Shown here: one piece after another, positions 35,186-46,500 of the stretch
Position numbering within the stretch: the stretch's first letter is position 1
Layout: every line of letters starts with the position of its first letter
Source: Haematococcus lacustris
Taxonomy: Eukaryota > Chlorophyta > Chlorophyceae > Chlamydomonadales > Haematococcaceae
Length of the DNA stretch: 64,000 bases
Assembly (NCBI GenBank): GCA_030144725.1
Contig: JASKMD010000026.1
Span: 14,733,630 to 14,797,629, forward strand
Reading direction: 5' to 3'
Program-made: the position numbers and the translations under genes
The notes under the pieces: model-generated
The model's database searches: none
What the model was told of the DNA's origin: nothing
What the model saw: the letters and a program-made list of their open reading frames with translations, nothing else

Positions 35186-35600
35186 GTTTCCAATTGATCG
35201 GAGCGGAGCTCATGGAGGCTCATGGAGCGGAGCTGCCCCTGCATGGGCGAATGCCGTATTGCCGTTTCCAATGCGAGGAGAGGAGCGCTGCATGGACGCT
35301 TTTGGGTTGAGCAACCGGACAGGCCATCAGGACACGTACGCACTCTAGACTCGGTCTCAGGGTCACAGGGTCGTTCACACTCCTGGCTTCGAAGGAGTCA
35401 CCTATAGGAGCCAATGGGCCCTATCGGAGCCAATGGAGGGCCAATGCGGAGACCCATGTCTCTCCGAATTGGAAACGCGCCCCGTCGGAGCCAGCATGGA
35501 GCCCATGTGGCTCGGGCTCCGCCGCTCCGACCTCCATGTGCTCCTCTCCTCCAGCTTCCCTCCATGTAGCTCCGATCTCCGTCCTCCGCTAATTGGAAAC
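35186..35600. mobile_element. Inverted-repeat element (MITE-like), 415 bp
   Basis: Begins GTTTCCAATTGATCGGAGCG (35186) and ends with the complement pattern CGCTAATTGGAAAC (35600). A second inverted pair lies inside (GTTTCCAAT at 35264 and AATTGGAAAC at 35467-35476). The interior is filled with GGAGC and CATGGAG motifs in both orientations. There is no coding capacity. No target duplication was recognised, so the class is not assigned. Confidence 0.55.
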
Positions 35601-35965
35601 GGGGGGTAGGTCATCAAACCGCAGTTTGGAAACACCGCCATTTCTCATAGAAGTAATGCAGCTGACCCGGGCTGCTCTCCCACAGCGGGCTGCAGTGATG
35701 GAGCAGGTGTCTTGATGATCCTAGCCTAGGACCTAGGTAGTGATTGAGGAGGTTCCTTAGAGGAAGCCTACATCTTGGGCACCATAGAGTCAGTCTGCAC
35801 TGATGTCCTGGTGGAAGCTCTTGAGCTGACTCACTACGTCGTCGTCGGGCGCTTTTGGAAACCTGCTTTAGCCAGACTGGGTCCACATGGCACACCCCAC
35901 TTGCATGTCCATGCCCCGCATTTGGTCTGCGTTCCCGCGCTGTGGGTCTAGGCGCAACACACAAA

Positions 35966-37879
35966 ATGTTGCGGAAGAGTCGCACGCCGCAGCTTCACCT
36001 CTCGCTGTGCTGTTTGTTAGCGATCCGTCTACTCGTCTCAAGGTCGCGACGGTGTTGCTTGTCTGCGTCAACATGCCTGCGTCCACCACTCATTTGCGTC
36101 GCTCACTTGCTGCTTCGCTGGCAACAGGGTTGATGCGCAACCAACCAGCGAGTCCGTTAATGACGACTGGCACACTTCGACACACGCGCCCGGGGTATGT
36201 GCGATGCGCGACGTGTGCGGCAAGCGTAAAGACGGTGATCCGCTGAACTGCCCGGCCAACGTGCCGGCGGTCCCAGCCACGGCGGAGCTCGCAGCAGCCA
36301 TGCAGACCACCTGCCCTGCGCTGTGGGCTCAGCAGGGGGGGGCTCAGGGCAGCTACTGCTGCACAGCAGCCCAGGTGGTCAACATTGGCCTCAGTGTGAG
36401 TGGGAGGCTGCTGGGCGTGGTAGGTCGGCGAGGTGGTGGGCAGGGCAGGCAGGCAGGTGGGCAGGCAGGCAGGTGGGCAGGCAGGCAGGTGGGCAGGCAG
36501 GCAGGTGGGCAGGCAGGCAGGTGGGCAGGCAGGCAGGTGGGCAGGCAGGCAGGTGGGTAGGCAGGCAGGTGGGCAGGTAGGCAGGTGGGCAGGCAGGCAG
36601 GTGGGCAGGAAGTGGCAGGCAGGGGAGGGAAGGGGAGGGGAGGGGAGGGGAGGGGAGGGGAGCGTCAGCATAGGGGTGGGTCAGGAGCAGGGCAAGGCTA
36701 ATTGCTGGGAGCTGGGGAACGGGGTGTGTCTTGAGGGAGGGGCAGGTGAGGTGAGGTGGCCGACAGGGCAACAGTGCGGCAGGAGGCCTAGAGGGAAGGG
36801 GGGTGAGCAGCAGGGGGGGGGCTCCTTGTCATGCGCCATGTCACACTCCCTCACCCCCCCACTCCCTCACACTCCCTCACACTCCCTCACACTCCCTCTC
36901 ACGCACTTGCTCTGCTTGAGGCTCCTGGGCGGAGTGCTGCCTGGCCCCTGCCCTAGCCCTGGCCCTGGCCCCTGCTGACCCCGACCTTGCCCCCCTGCAG
37001 ACCCAGAAGGTCATCCCCTTTGTGGTGGGCTGCCCGGCCTGCCTCCACAACTTCGTGCACCTGTGGTGTGCCCTCACCTGCTCCCCTGACCAGTCCAGCT
37101 GGGCGGAGGTGGTGGCGGTGCAGCAGGCCGCGGACACAAACGCCACCGTGGTGTCAGAGGTGGGGGCAGGGCTGCGGGCAGGGGAGGGCAGGGGAGGGGG
37201 AGGGGGGGGGTGAGACGGGCAGGTGGGGGGGGAGGTAGGTGGGAGGAGGGGGGGTGCGTGTGGGGGAGGGAGGGAGTAAAATGGGGCTGGGAGGGGAGGG
37301 GGGGAGCTACTGGGGCTGGGCAGTTGAGGTGAGGGAAGCCCTGCACAGCCCTGCCCCCTGCCCCCTGACCTTGCCCCCTGGCCCCCAGATCAACTACTGG
37401 GTGGCGCCCTCTTTTGGCAGCGCGCTGTACGACTCCTGCAAGGACGTCAAGTTTGGCGCCGCCAACATCCCGGCCATGAGCTTCATAGGGGGCGGGGCGC
37501 TGGACTACCAGCAGTGGCTGGACTTCCTGGGCACGGTGAAGGACAAGCGGTGAGGGGCAGGGGCAAAGGGGGGGGCAGGGGCAGGGGGGGGCAGGGGCAG
37601 GGGGGGGGGCAGGGAGGGGGCAGGGGGGGGGCAGGGGGGGGGGCAGGGGGGGGGGCTGTGCTGACTACGCCAGTGTTTACATGCAGGAAGGGGGGAGCTG
37701 CCGCCTGGAGGGGGCGCGGCCTGCTCCCACCATGAGGGGGGGGGCTGTGCAAGCATGGTGCATGGGCCCCTGACGGGCTCCCTCCCCGCCCTGCCCCCTG
37801 TGCTATCCCTGTGCGCTATCACGTGGAGTTGTAGTTTTTATATCATATTATAGTTATAGGTTATATGTATATATATATT

Positions 37880-37932
<53 letters not shown>

Positions 37933-40900
37933 TATCCCTGTGCGTTATCACGTGGAGTTGCAGCGATATTATTTTTATTATTATTATTATTATAGGAATA
38001 TATATGTGTATATTTATATATATTTGTATGTATATATATATTTGTATGTATAATATATATATATATATATAGTTTAATAGAGGATGTGATCTCGAGAGGA
38101 GTCGATGTTGACATTGGCAAGCACCTGACGGACGTGCAGCCCTGCCCTACCTCACTCTGCCCTGCCCTGCCCTGCCCATTGCTCCCCTGGCCCCCTCCAT
38201 GGCTGCTGCAGCTTCCCCCCCATCGGGTCCCCCTTCCAGATCAACTTCCTGCCCGCCAACAGCACGCCCCCCGGCCTCACTGCCCTGGCAGACCCCTCCC
38301 TGGTGACGTGTGGCGACAACGCCTTCCGCTGCTCCTGCTCCGACTGCCCCTCAGGCCCTGGCTGCCAGATGGTGGGTCAGGAGGGGGAGGGGGAGGGGGG
38401 GGGGCTGCTGGGGGGGTGGAGGGTTGACGAGGGGTGTGTGGTGTGTGTGGGGGGAGGGCAACCCCCCTTGCCCTGCAGCCATGACAGCAGCGCCCCTACC
38501 CCTGACCCACCCATTACTGTAGGGCTGGGCCCTTCATGCCCCCTCCCTGCCCCCTCCCTGCCCCCCTCCCCGCCCCCCTCCCTGCCCCCCTCCCCCTCTC
38601 CCTTCCCTACCCCCTCCCTGCCCCCCCTCCCCCTCTCCCTCACCGCCCCCCTCCCTGCCCCCCTCCCCCTCTCCCTCACCGCCCCCCTGCCTGCCCCCCT
38701 CCCCCTCTCCCTCACCGCCCCCCTGCCTGCCCCCCTCCCCCTCTCCCTCACCGCCCCCCTCCCTGCCCCCCTCCCCCTCTCCCTCACCGCCCCCCTCCCT
38801 GCCCCCCCTCCCCCTCTCCCTTCCCTACCCCCTCCCTGCCCCCCTCCCCCTCTCCCTCACCGCCCCCCTCCCTGCCCCCCTCCCCCTCTCCCCTCACCGC
38901 CCCCCTGCCTGCCCCCCCTCCCCTCTCCCTCACCGCCCCCCTGCCTGCCCCCCTCCCCCTCTCCCTCACCGCCCCCCTCCCTGCCCCCCTCCCCCTCTCC
39001 CTCACCGCCCCCCTCCCTGCCCCCCTCCCCCTCTCCCTCACCCCCTCCCTGCCCCCCCTCCCCCTCTCCCTCACCGCCCCCCTCCCTGCCCCCCTCCCCC
39101 TCTCCCTCACCGCCCCCCTGCCTGCCCCCCTCCCCCTCTCTCTCACCGCCCCCCTCCCTGCCCCCCCCCCCCTCTCCCTCACCGCCCCCCTCCCTGCCCC
39201 CCTCCCCCTCTCCTCACCGCCCCCCTCCCTGCCCCACCCCCCCCTCTCCCTCACCGCCCCCCTCCCTGCCCCCCTCCCCCTCTCCCTCACCGCCCCCCTC
39301 CCTGCCCCCCTCCCCCTCTCCCTCACCGCCCCCCTCCCTGCCCCCTCCCCCCTCTCCCTCACCGCCCCCCTGCCTGCCCCCCTCCCCCTCTCCCTCACCG
39401 CCCCCCTCCCTGCCCCCCCTTCCCCTCTCCCTCAACCGCCCCCCTCCCTGCCCCCCTCCCCCTCTCCCTCACCGCCCCCCTGCCTGCCCCCCTCCCCCTC
39501 TCTCTCACCGCCCCCCTCCCTGCCCCCCCCCCCCCCCCTCCCTCCCCTCAGCCCCCTCTCCCTCACCGCCCCCCTCCCTCCCCCCTCTCCCCTCATCCAC
39601 CGCCCCCCTGCCTGCCCCCCCTCCCCCTCTCTCCTCACCGCCCCCCCTCCTGCCCCCCCCCCCTCTCCCTCACCGCCCCCCTCCCTGCCCCCCTCCCCTC
39701 TCCCTCACCGCCCCCCCTCCCTGCCCCTCCCCCCCTCTCCCTCACCGCCCACCTCCCTGCCCCCCTCCCCCTCTCCCTCACCGCCCCCCTCCCTGCCCCC
39801 CCTCCCCTCTCCCTCACCGCCCCCCTCCCTGCCCCCCCCCCTCCCTCACCGCCCCCTCTGCCCCCCTCCCCCTCTCCCTCACCGCCCCCCTGCCCCCCTC
39901 CCCCTCTCCCTCACCGCCCCCCTCCCTGCCCCCCTCCCCCCTCTCCCTCACCGCCCCCCTCCCTGCCCCCCCTCCCCCTCTCTCCCCCTCACCTCCGCCC
40001 CCCTCCCTGCCCCCACCCCCCTCTCCCTTCCCTACCCCCCTCCCTGCCCCCCTCCCCCTCTCCCTCACCGCCCCCCTCCCTGCCCCCCTCCCCCTCTCCC
40101 TCACCCGCCCCCCTGCCCTGCCCCCCTCCCCCTCTCTCCTCACCCGCCCCCCTCCCTGCCCCCCCCCCCCCTCTCCCTCACCGCCCCCCTCCCTGCCCCC
40201 CTCCCCCCTCTCCCTCACCGCCCCCCTCCCTGCCCCCACCCCCCTCTCCCTCACCGCCCCCCTCCCTGCCCCCCTCCCCCTCTCCCTCACCGCCCCCCTC
40301 CCTGCCCCCCTCCCCCTCTCCCTCACCGCCCCCCTCCCTGCCCCCCTCCCCCTCTCCTCACCGCCCCCCTCCCTGCCCCCCTCCCCCTCTCCCTCACCGC
40401 CCCCCTCCCTGCCCCCCCTCCCCCCTCTCCCTCACCGCCCCCCTCCCTGCCCNNNNNNNNNNNNNNNNNNNNNNNNNNNNNNNNNNNNNNNNNNNNNNNN
40501 NNNNNNNNNNNNNNNNNNNNNNNNNNNNNNNNNNNNNNNNNNNNNNNNNNNNNNNNNNNNNNNNNNNNNNNNNNNNNNNNNNNNNNNNNNNNNNNNNNNN
40601 NNNNNNNNNNNNNNNNNNNNNNNNNNNNNNNNNNNNNNNNNNNNNNNNNNNNNNNNNNNNNNNNNNNNNNNNNNNNNNNNNNNNNNNNNNNNNNNNNNNN
40701 NNNNNNNNNNNNNNNNNNNNNNNNNNNNNNNNNNNNNNNNNNNNNNNNNNNNNNNNNNNNNNNNNNNNNNNNNNNNNNNNNNNNNNNNNNNNNNNNNNNN
40801 NNNNNNNNNNNNNNNNNNNNNNNNNNNNNNNNNNNNNNNNNNNNNNNNNNNNNNNNNNNNNNNNNNNNNNNNNNNNNNNNNNNNNNNNNNNNNNNNNNNN

Positions 40901-42688
40901 NNNNNNNNNNNNNNNNNNNNNNNNNNNNNNNNNNNNNNNNNNNNNNNNNNNNACCCCTCCTCCTGCCAGCCATATGCCTGTACACCCTATGCGCTGCTCG
41001 CCTCCGTGCTCACTACTGCACGCCATGACCCTCCCCTGCTGGCTGGCTGCTGTGGTGGCGGCTGCAGGCTGGAGACTGACCCGCAGCGCCTGTGGGTAGG
41101 CCCAGCAGCCAGGCGGCGCAGGAGAAGGCGGCGTACGAGGCGGCCTTTGGCCCCTTCTACCGCATCCAGCAGCTCATCCTCACCACAAGCATGGACTCGG
41201 ACGGGGCGGCAGGGTGAGGGGGGCGGCAGGGTGAGGGGGGCGGCAGGGTGAGGGGGGCGGCAGGGTGAGGGGGGCGGCAGGGTGAGGGGGGCGGCAGGGT
41301 GAGGGGGGGCAGCAGGTGCTGTGCTGCCCCTGGGGGCTGCCTCTTAATGGCTGCAGGCTGCACCTTGCAGGGCTGCTTCAGCTGGCAGGAGCCCTAGGCA
41401 TCACACACCCGCATTACACCCTGAACATGCCGCACTTCATCCCCACCCCACCCCACCCCACCCCACTGCACCCCATGGCTTAACGCTTCCCTTCCCCTCT
41501 CCTAGACCTTTCCCACCTTTCCCACCTACCCTACCCCCCGCACTCACTTCGTGACAAACCCTGAACGTAGCGAACCCTACGTGTGAAACCCCCTTAGGCC
41601 TGCTGAACCTAAAGTGTGACAAATTCTGACTATGATGCAGCTTATGTGTGACAAATCGTGAACAATGAGAAAAAGTGTGACAAATCGTGAACAATGAGAA
41701 AAAGTGTGACAGCCAGGTAAACCCTAGGCCTTCAGCCTGGTGGGGGTGAGCTGGGCACTTGGTGGTGTTGTATCTCAACCCCTACCCTACCCTACCCTAC
41801 CCTACCCCTGCCCCAGCCCTTGAACCCTGTCCCCCTCCCCCTCTGCTGCCCACCCCCCTCCCCCCCTGCTGCTCCCTCCCTCACCTGACTCAGGAGTGCG
41901 GACCCAGGCAGGCGGCCCCCCATCCTGACCCCCGCCAATATCGAGCTGTTGTTCGCCATGCAACAGCTGGTGGACAACCTGACAGCCTGTGAGGCAGGAG
42001 GGCAGGGGGGGGGGGGGGGCGGCAGGAAGGAGGGAGGGTCAGGAGGGGAGGGGGGGCGCAGGGTGTGGGGGGGGGGGTGCAGCAGAGGGGAAGGGGGGCA
42101 GGGTTAAAGGGCAGGGGCAGGGGTAGGGTAGGGCTAGAGCTGGAGGTGTTGTGGGCCATGAAAATGTGTGAGTGTGAGGGTCGAGGGGGGGAAAGCAGGA
42201 CCCTGGCCCCTGCCCCCACCCCCCTGCCCCCCACCCCCTGCCTGCCTGCCCCCTGCCCCCCACCCCCTGCCCCCCACCCCCTGCCTGCCTGCGCCCCTGC
42301 CCCCACCCCCTGCCCCCCACCCCCTGCCTGCCTGCTGCCCTGCAGCTCCCCTCCCCCCCCAGATCAGCGCTGCTGCTGCCCCCACAGCGGCAGGCGGCCT
42401 AGGCGCCCCTCTCCAGCACACAAGCCAGACAGCAGGCGCAGCAGCGGCCGCAGCAGCGGTGCCTCCCCCTCCCCCCGTCAGCGAGGGTGAGGGGGGGGTG
42501 GCGGCTGCAGGACGTGTGCTACAAGCCGTTTGGCAGCGCCTGCGCCGTGCAGAGCGTGCTGCAGTACTGGCAGATGGACCGGGCGGTGTTCAGGAGGGAG
42601 CAGGTGAGGGGCGCAGGGGGGGAAGGGGCCGCAGGGTGAGGGAGGGGGAGGGCCTACAGGGTCCCGGGGGGGGAGGGGGCAGGGGCGG

Positions 42689-42719
<31 letters not shown>

Positions 42720-43514
42720 CAAGTTAGAGGCTCAGGGGGCGCCAGGGCTGCCTACAGGGTCCCTGGGGGGAGGGGGACACCCCCTGCCTGCTGCCTGGGG
42801 GGTGACACACCTCTCCTGCTGCTCACCAGCCCCCCTGACCATCGTTGCACCCCTGACCCCCTGCCCTCCTCCAACCCCCTGACCTCCTCCAACCCCCAGC
42901 CCCTCCTGCTCCCATAGAGGATGGATTGCTGGGTGGAGTGTTGAGCAGTGCTGGGGGCTACCCCCTCCGCCCTGACCTGACCTGACCTGCCCTGCCCCCC
43001 CCTGCCCCCAGGCCAAGCCCGCCTCCGCCCCCGGGCGCATGACCCCCGGCTTCTGCCTAACGCACTGGACTGTGGCCTGCCGCTCAGCCTATGGCGCTCC
43101 AGTGGACCCGCACCTGGTGCTGGGTGGCTTCCCCACTGACAAGGAGCACTTCAGGTGCGGGGGGCGGGGGGGCTAAGGGGCGGGGGGCTGGGGGGGCGGG
43201 GGGCCCAGGAGGGGCGGGGGGGGTTCAGGTGGGGTCAGGGAAGCCAGGAGGGGCGGTGGGTGGGGGTGGGGGTTGCCCTCGTGCTGGCTCAATGTGGGTG
43301 GGGGGTGTTGAGGGGTGCTGGCTAGCCCCCCCTCCTGTCCCCCTCCCTCCTGCTTCCCCTCCCCCTGGGCAGCAACCGAGCTGGTTGAGGGAGCCAGGCA
43401 CAGATCCTGACAACTGTTGCGCTGGAAAGCATCCAATGCCGATTCCAAGACCAAAGCAAAGATGACGGAAGCAAGACCTGTTGAGCTGGACAGCGTTGAA
43501 CATGCCTACAGCCT

Positions 43515-43550
<36 letters not shown>

Positions 43551-46500
43551 CTGCCCCCCCCGCCCTGGTCCCGGGCAGGAGCTTCATCGAGGACAGCACA
43601 GCGCTGGTGGTGACCTACCCGTTGTCCTCCAGCCTGACCACACGCGCTGCGGCCCTGGCCTGGGAGGCGGCCTTCCTGCAGCTGGCGCAGGGGGTGCTGC
43701 GGCCCATGGCCCGGGCGGCAAACCTCACGCTCTCCTTCTCAGCTGAGAGGTGCGGCTGGGAGGTGCTGAGAGGGGGGGCAGGGGGGGCAGGGGGGGCAGG
43801 GGGGGCAGGGCCAGGGCCAGGGCCAGGGCCAGGGCCAGGGCCAGGGCCAGGGCCAGGGCCAGGGCCAGGGCCAGGGCCAGGGCCAGGGCCAGGGCCAGGG
43901 CCAGGGCCAGGGCCAGGGCCAGGGCCAGGGCCAGGGCCAGGGCCAGGGCCAGGGCGAGCTTGCACCATCTCTGCTGACTGCCGCCCAAGCAGCCTGCGCT
44001 ACCCTGAGCTGCCCACCTGCCCTGTGGGCTGACCTGGCGGCAGCTGGCCCCCGCATGCAGCCTGCGCCGCCCCCCTGGCCCCCTGCCCTGCAGCCCCATG
44101 ACAGCCATGGCCAGGGCACCCCAGGAGGTCCGGGCAGCCACCCCTAGCCCCCCGCCCCCCCGGCCTCGGCCCTTGGCCTCAACCCTAGGCCTGGCCCTGG
44201 GACCTTGCACCATGTCTGCTGCTACTCAGCTCCCTGCCCCCCGCCCCCCCGGCCTTGGCCCTTGGCCCTTGGCCTTGGCCTGCCCTGCGGCCCTGGTGCA
44301 GGTCCGTGCAGGATGAGCTGCAGCGTGAGAGCCGCAGCGACGCCGTGACCGTGGCGCTGTCCTACGCCGCCATGCTGCTCTACATCACGCTGGCCCTAGG
44401 CGCCTTGCCCCCCTCACGCTCCCACCTGACCAGGCTGTTGGTCACCAGGTGGGTGGGGCGGGGGAGGGGGGGCTGAGGGGTGGGGGCACGGGGGGGGGTG
44501 TCAAGGGTTGGGGGTGGGGTGGGGAGGGCGTAGGGGGGCATGGGGGGACGTGGGGGGGCACGGGGGTCGATAGGGTGGGATGGGGTGTGTGAGGGTGTGT
44601 ACTCTCTGACCTCAATGGCCTGTGTCTCACCTGCTGCTGCTGGTGCTTGCCCTGCTGCCCCCTGGTGGCCTCCTTGTTTGCAGCCGAGCCAGCCTGGGTT
44701 TGAGTGGTGTGCTGATCGTGGCGGGAAGTGTGGTGGGCGCCCTGGGCCTGGTCAGCGCTGCGGGCCTGTGGTCCACTCTGATCATCATGGAGGTGGGGGG
44801 AGGAGGGGAGGAGGGGAGGAGGGGAGGAGGGGAGGAGGGGAGGAGGGGAGGAGGGAGGAGGGGAGGAGGGGAGGGGAGGAGGGGAGGAGGGGAGGAGGGA
44901 GGAGGGGAGGAGGGGAGGAGGGGAGGAGGGGAGGAGGGGAGGAGGGGAGGAGGGGAGGAGGGGAGGAGGGGAGGAGGGGAGGAGGGGAGGAGGGGAGGAG
45001 GGGAGGAGGGGAGGAGGGAGGAGGGGAGGAGGGAGGAGGGGAGGAGGGAGGAGGGGAGGAGGGGAGGAGGGGAGGAGGGGAGGAGGGGAGGAGGGGAGGA
45101 AGGAGGGCTGGGAGAGGGGAGGGGTGCAGCTGGCGGTGTTGCCCCTACCGCCGTGTGTTCCCTGTGTGCCCTGCAGGTCATCCCCTTCCTGGTGCTGGCG
45201 GTGGGGGGTGGACAACATGTTTGTGCTGGCCCATGCCCTGCAGCGCCAGGTAAGGGGAGGGGGAGGGAGGGGGCGGGAGAGGGTGACAGACTGGCTGACA
45301 AAGCCTCTGCCTGGGCCTCGGCTGGCAGTGCCCCCTCATGCTCACTGGCTGCCACCACCTACAGCACCGGCTTCTAGCCCAAATCACCCAAGTGCACAAG
45401 GACAGGCTAACATAGCTGTGGCGTCAGCGCCAGGAGCATCTAGGGCGTTGCCAGGGAGCAGCTGCTGCAGAACCTCGTCGTCGCAGCTTCCTCACAGCTT
45501 CCTCATGCCAGCGCGCCCAACAGCTGGCATTCGATGACTAGGGCGCAGGGCGATTTGCGAGGCCGGGGAGGGCCTCGTTGATTTCAACGGCTTCCCACTG
45601 CGCGTTGTTTGGTTAATGTCGCAGGGCCAGGCGTTGCCGCTAGCGGAGCGCGTGGCCGCCGCGCTGTCCGCTGCCGGGCCGTCGATCACGCTGGCGGCTT
45701 GCTGCGAGCTGCTGGCGTTCAGTTTGGGCGCGCTGAGTACCATGCCCGCGGCAAGTCCTACGCGGCATGGAGCACAAGCTGCTGATCTCCTCGGCTGCTT
45801 ACTCCACGCTGCACAGCGGCGCACCGAACACTGCACGCCCGGCGCTATCGGCGTAATCGCTCTCCTAGTTGGGGCCAAGCCCGTCGCATTTATCCATTTT
45901 TGTTCTGCCGTTGCAGGTCCGCAACTTTTCAATCTGCGCGGCAGTAGCCATCGGGTTAGACTTCGTCCTCCAGGTGGGGGAACAACCGGCGAGTCTCCAG
46001 CTGGCGTGCGCAGCATGCGACGAGGCAGTTGTCATAGCGACTTATTCACTTTGCTTGCTCGCCGGGGCATCATGCTTGCACACAGGTCACCGTGTTCGTT
46101 TCCTGCTTGGCGTTGGACGCGCACCGTGTAGAGCAGCACCGCGTTGACTGCGCGCCGTGCATCTTCATCCGCCCCCGCGCCCAGCCTCTGCACGCTACCC
46201 GATCATACGGCGGTTACGAGGCGGGCAGCGAGGACGCGCCCCCGCACCTGCACGTGAGACGCGAGCTCGCCAGACGCGACCGCATTGCTTGGCACAAAGC
46301 CTCGCGGCATCAACGCTGTCACATGTACGACAGCTCATTGCGGCTGCAAGCCTTCAGCTAACCTGTCCTCCATGGCCAAGCTCAAGGGGACACGGTTTGC
46401 CCTTCGTTTGTTTTGTTCCGCCCTCAGAAACTCCAAGCATGTTTCTTGCAGCATGGGAGCATGCATGCTAGCTAGGCATCACTTCTCCCCTAGGACTCAT

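Larger units (their letters stand above)
33887..35965. other. Intergenic region with element remnants
   Basis: No host gene is supported. It holds the 3' flank of the nucleoplasmin-like gene, CAGCAG-rich DNA (33995-34030), a Fanzor remnant on the minus strand (34780-35003), a 415-bp inverted-repeat element (35186-35600) and the presumed NPC1 promoter. Confidence 0.5.

Noticed and set aside
36437..36608. Possible CRISPR-like array of regular repeats
   Set aside because: The repeats are contiguous with no unique spacers, and this is a nuclear intron; it is a minisatellite. The same holds for 56698-57212.
38303..41251. A 982-aa open frame (and an 830-aa partner frame) across the 38-41 kb region
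   Set aside because: They are translations of the 36-bp minisatellite and run through 500 N. Only the 38212-38371 and 41119-41213 parts are NPC1 exons.
43481..44032. GPGPGP-rich protein frames here and at 51086-51982
   Set aside because: They are frames through (GGGCCA)n intron arrays; true NPC1 exons with matching phases flank them.
44540..45253. Glu/Arg/Gly-rich frames over the purine array
   Set aside because: Translation of (GGGGAGGA)n in NPC1 intron 12.
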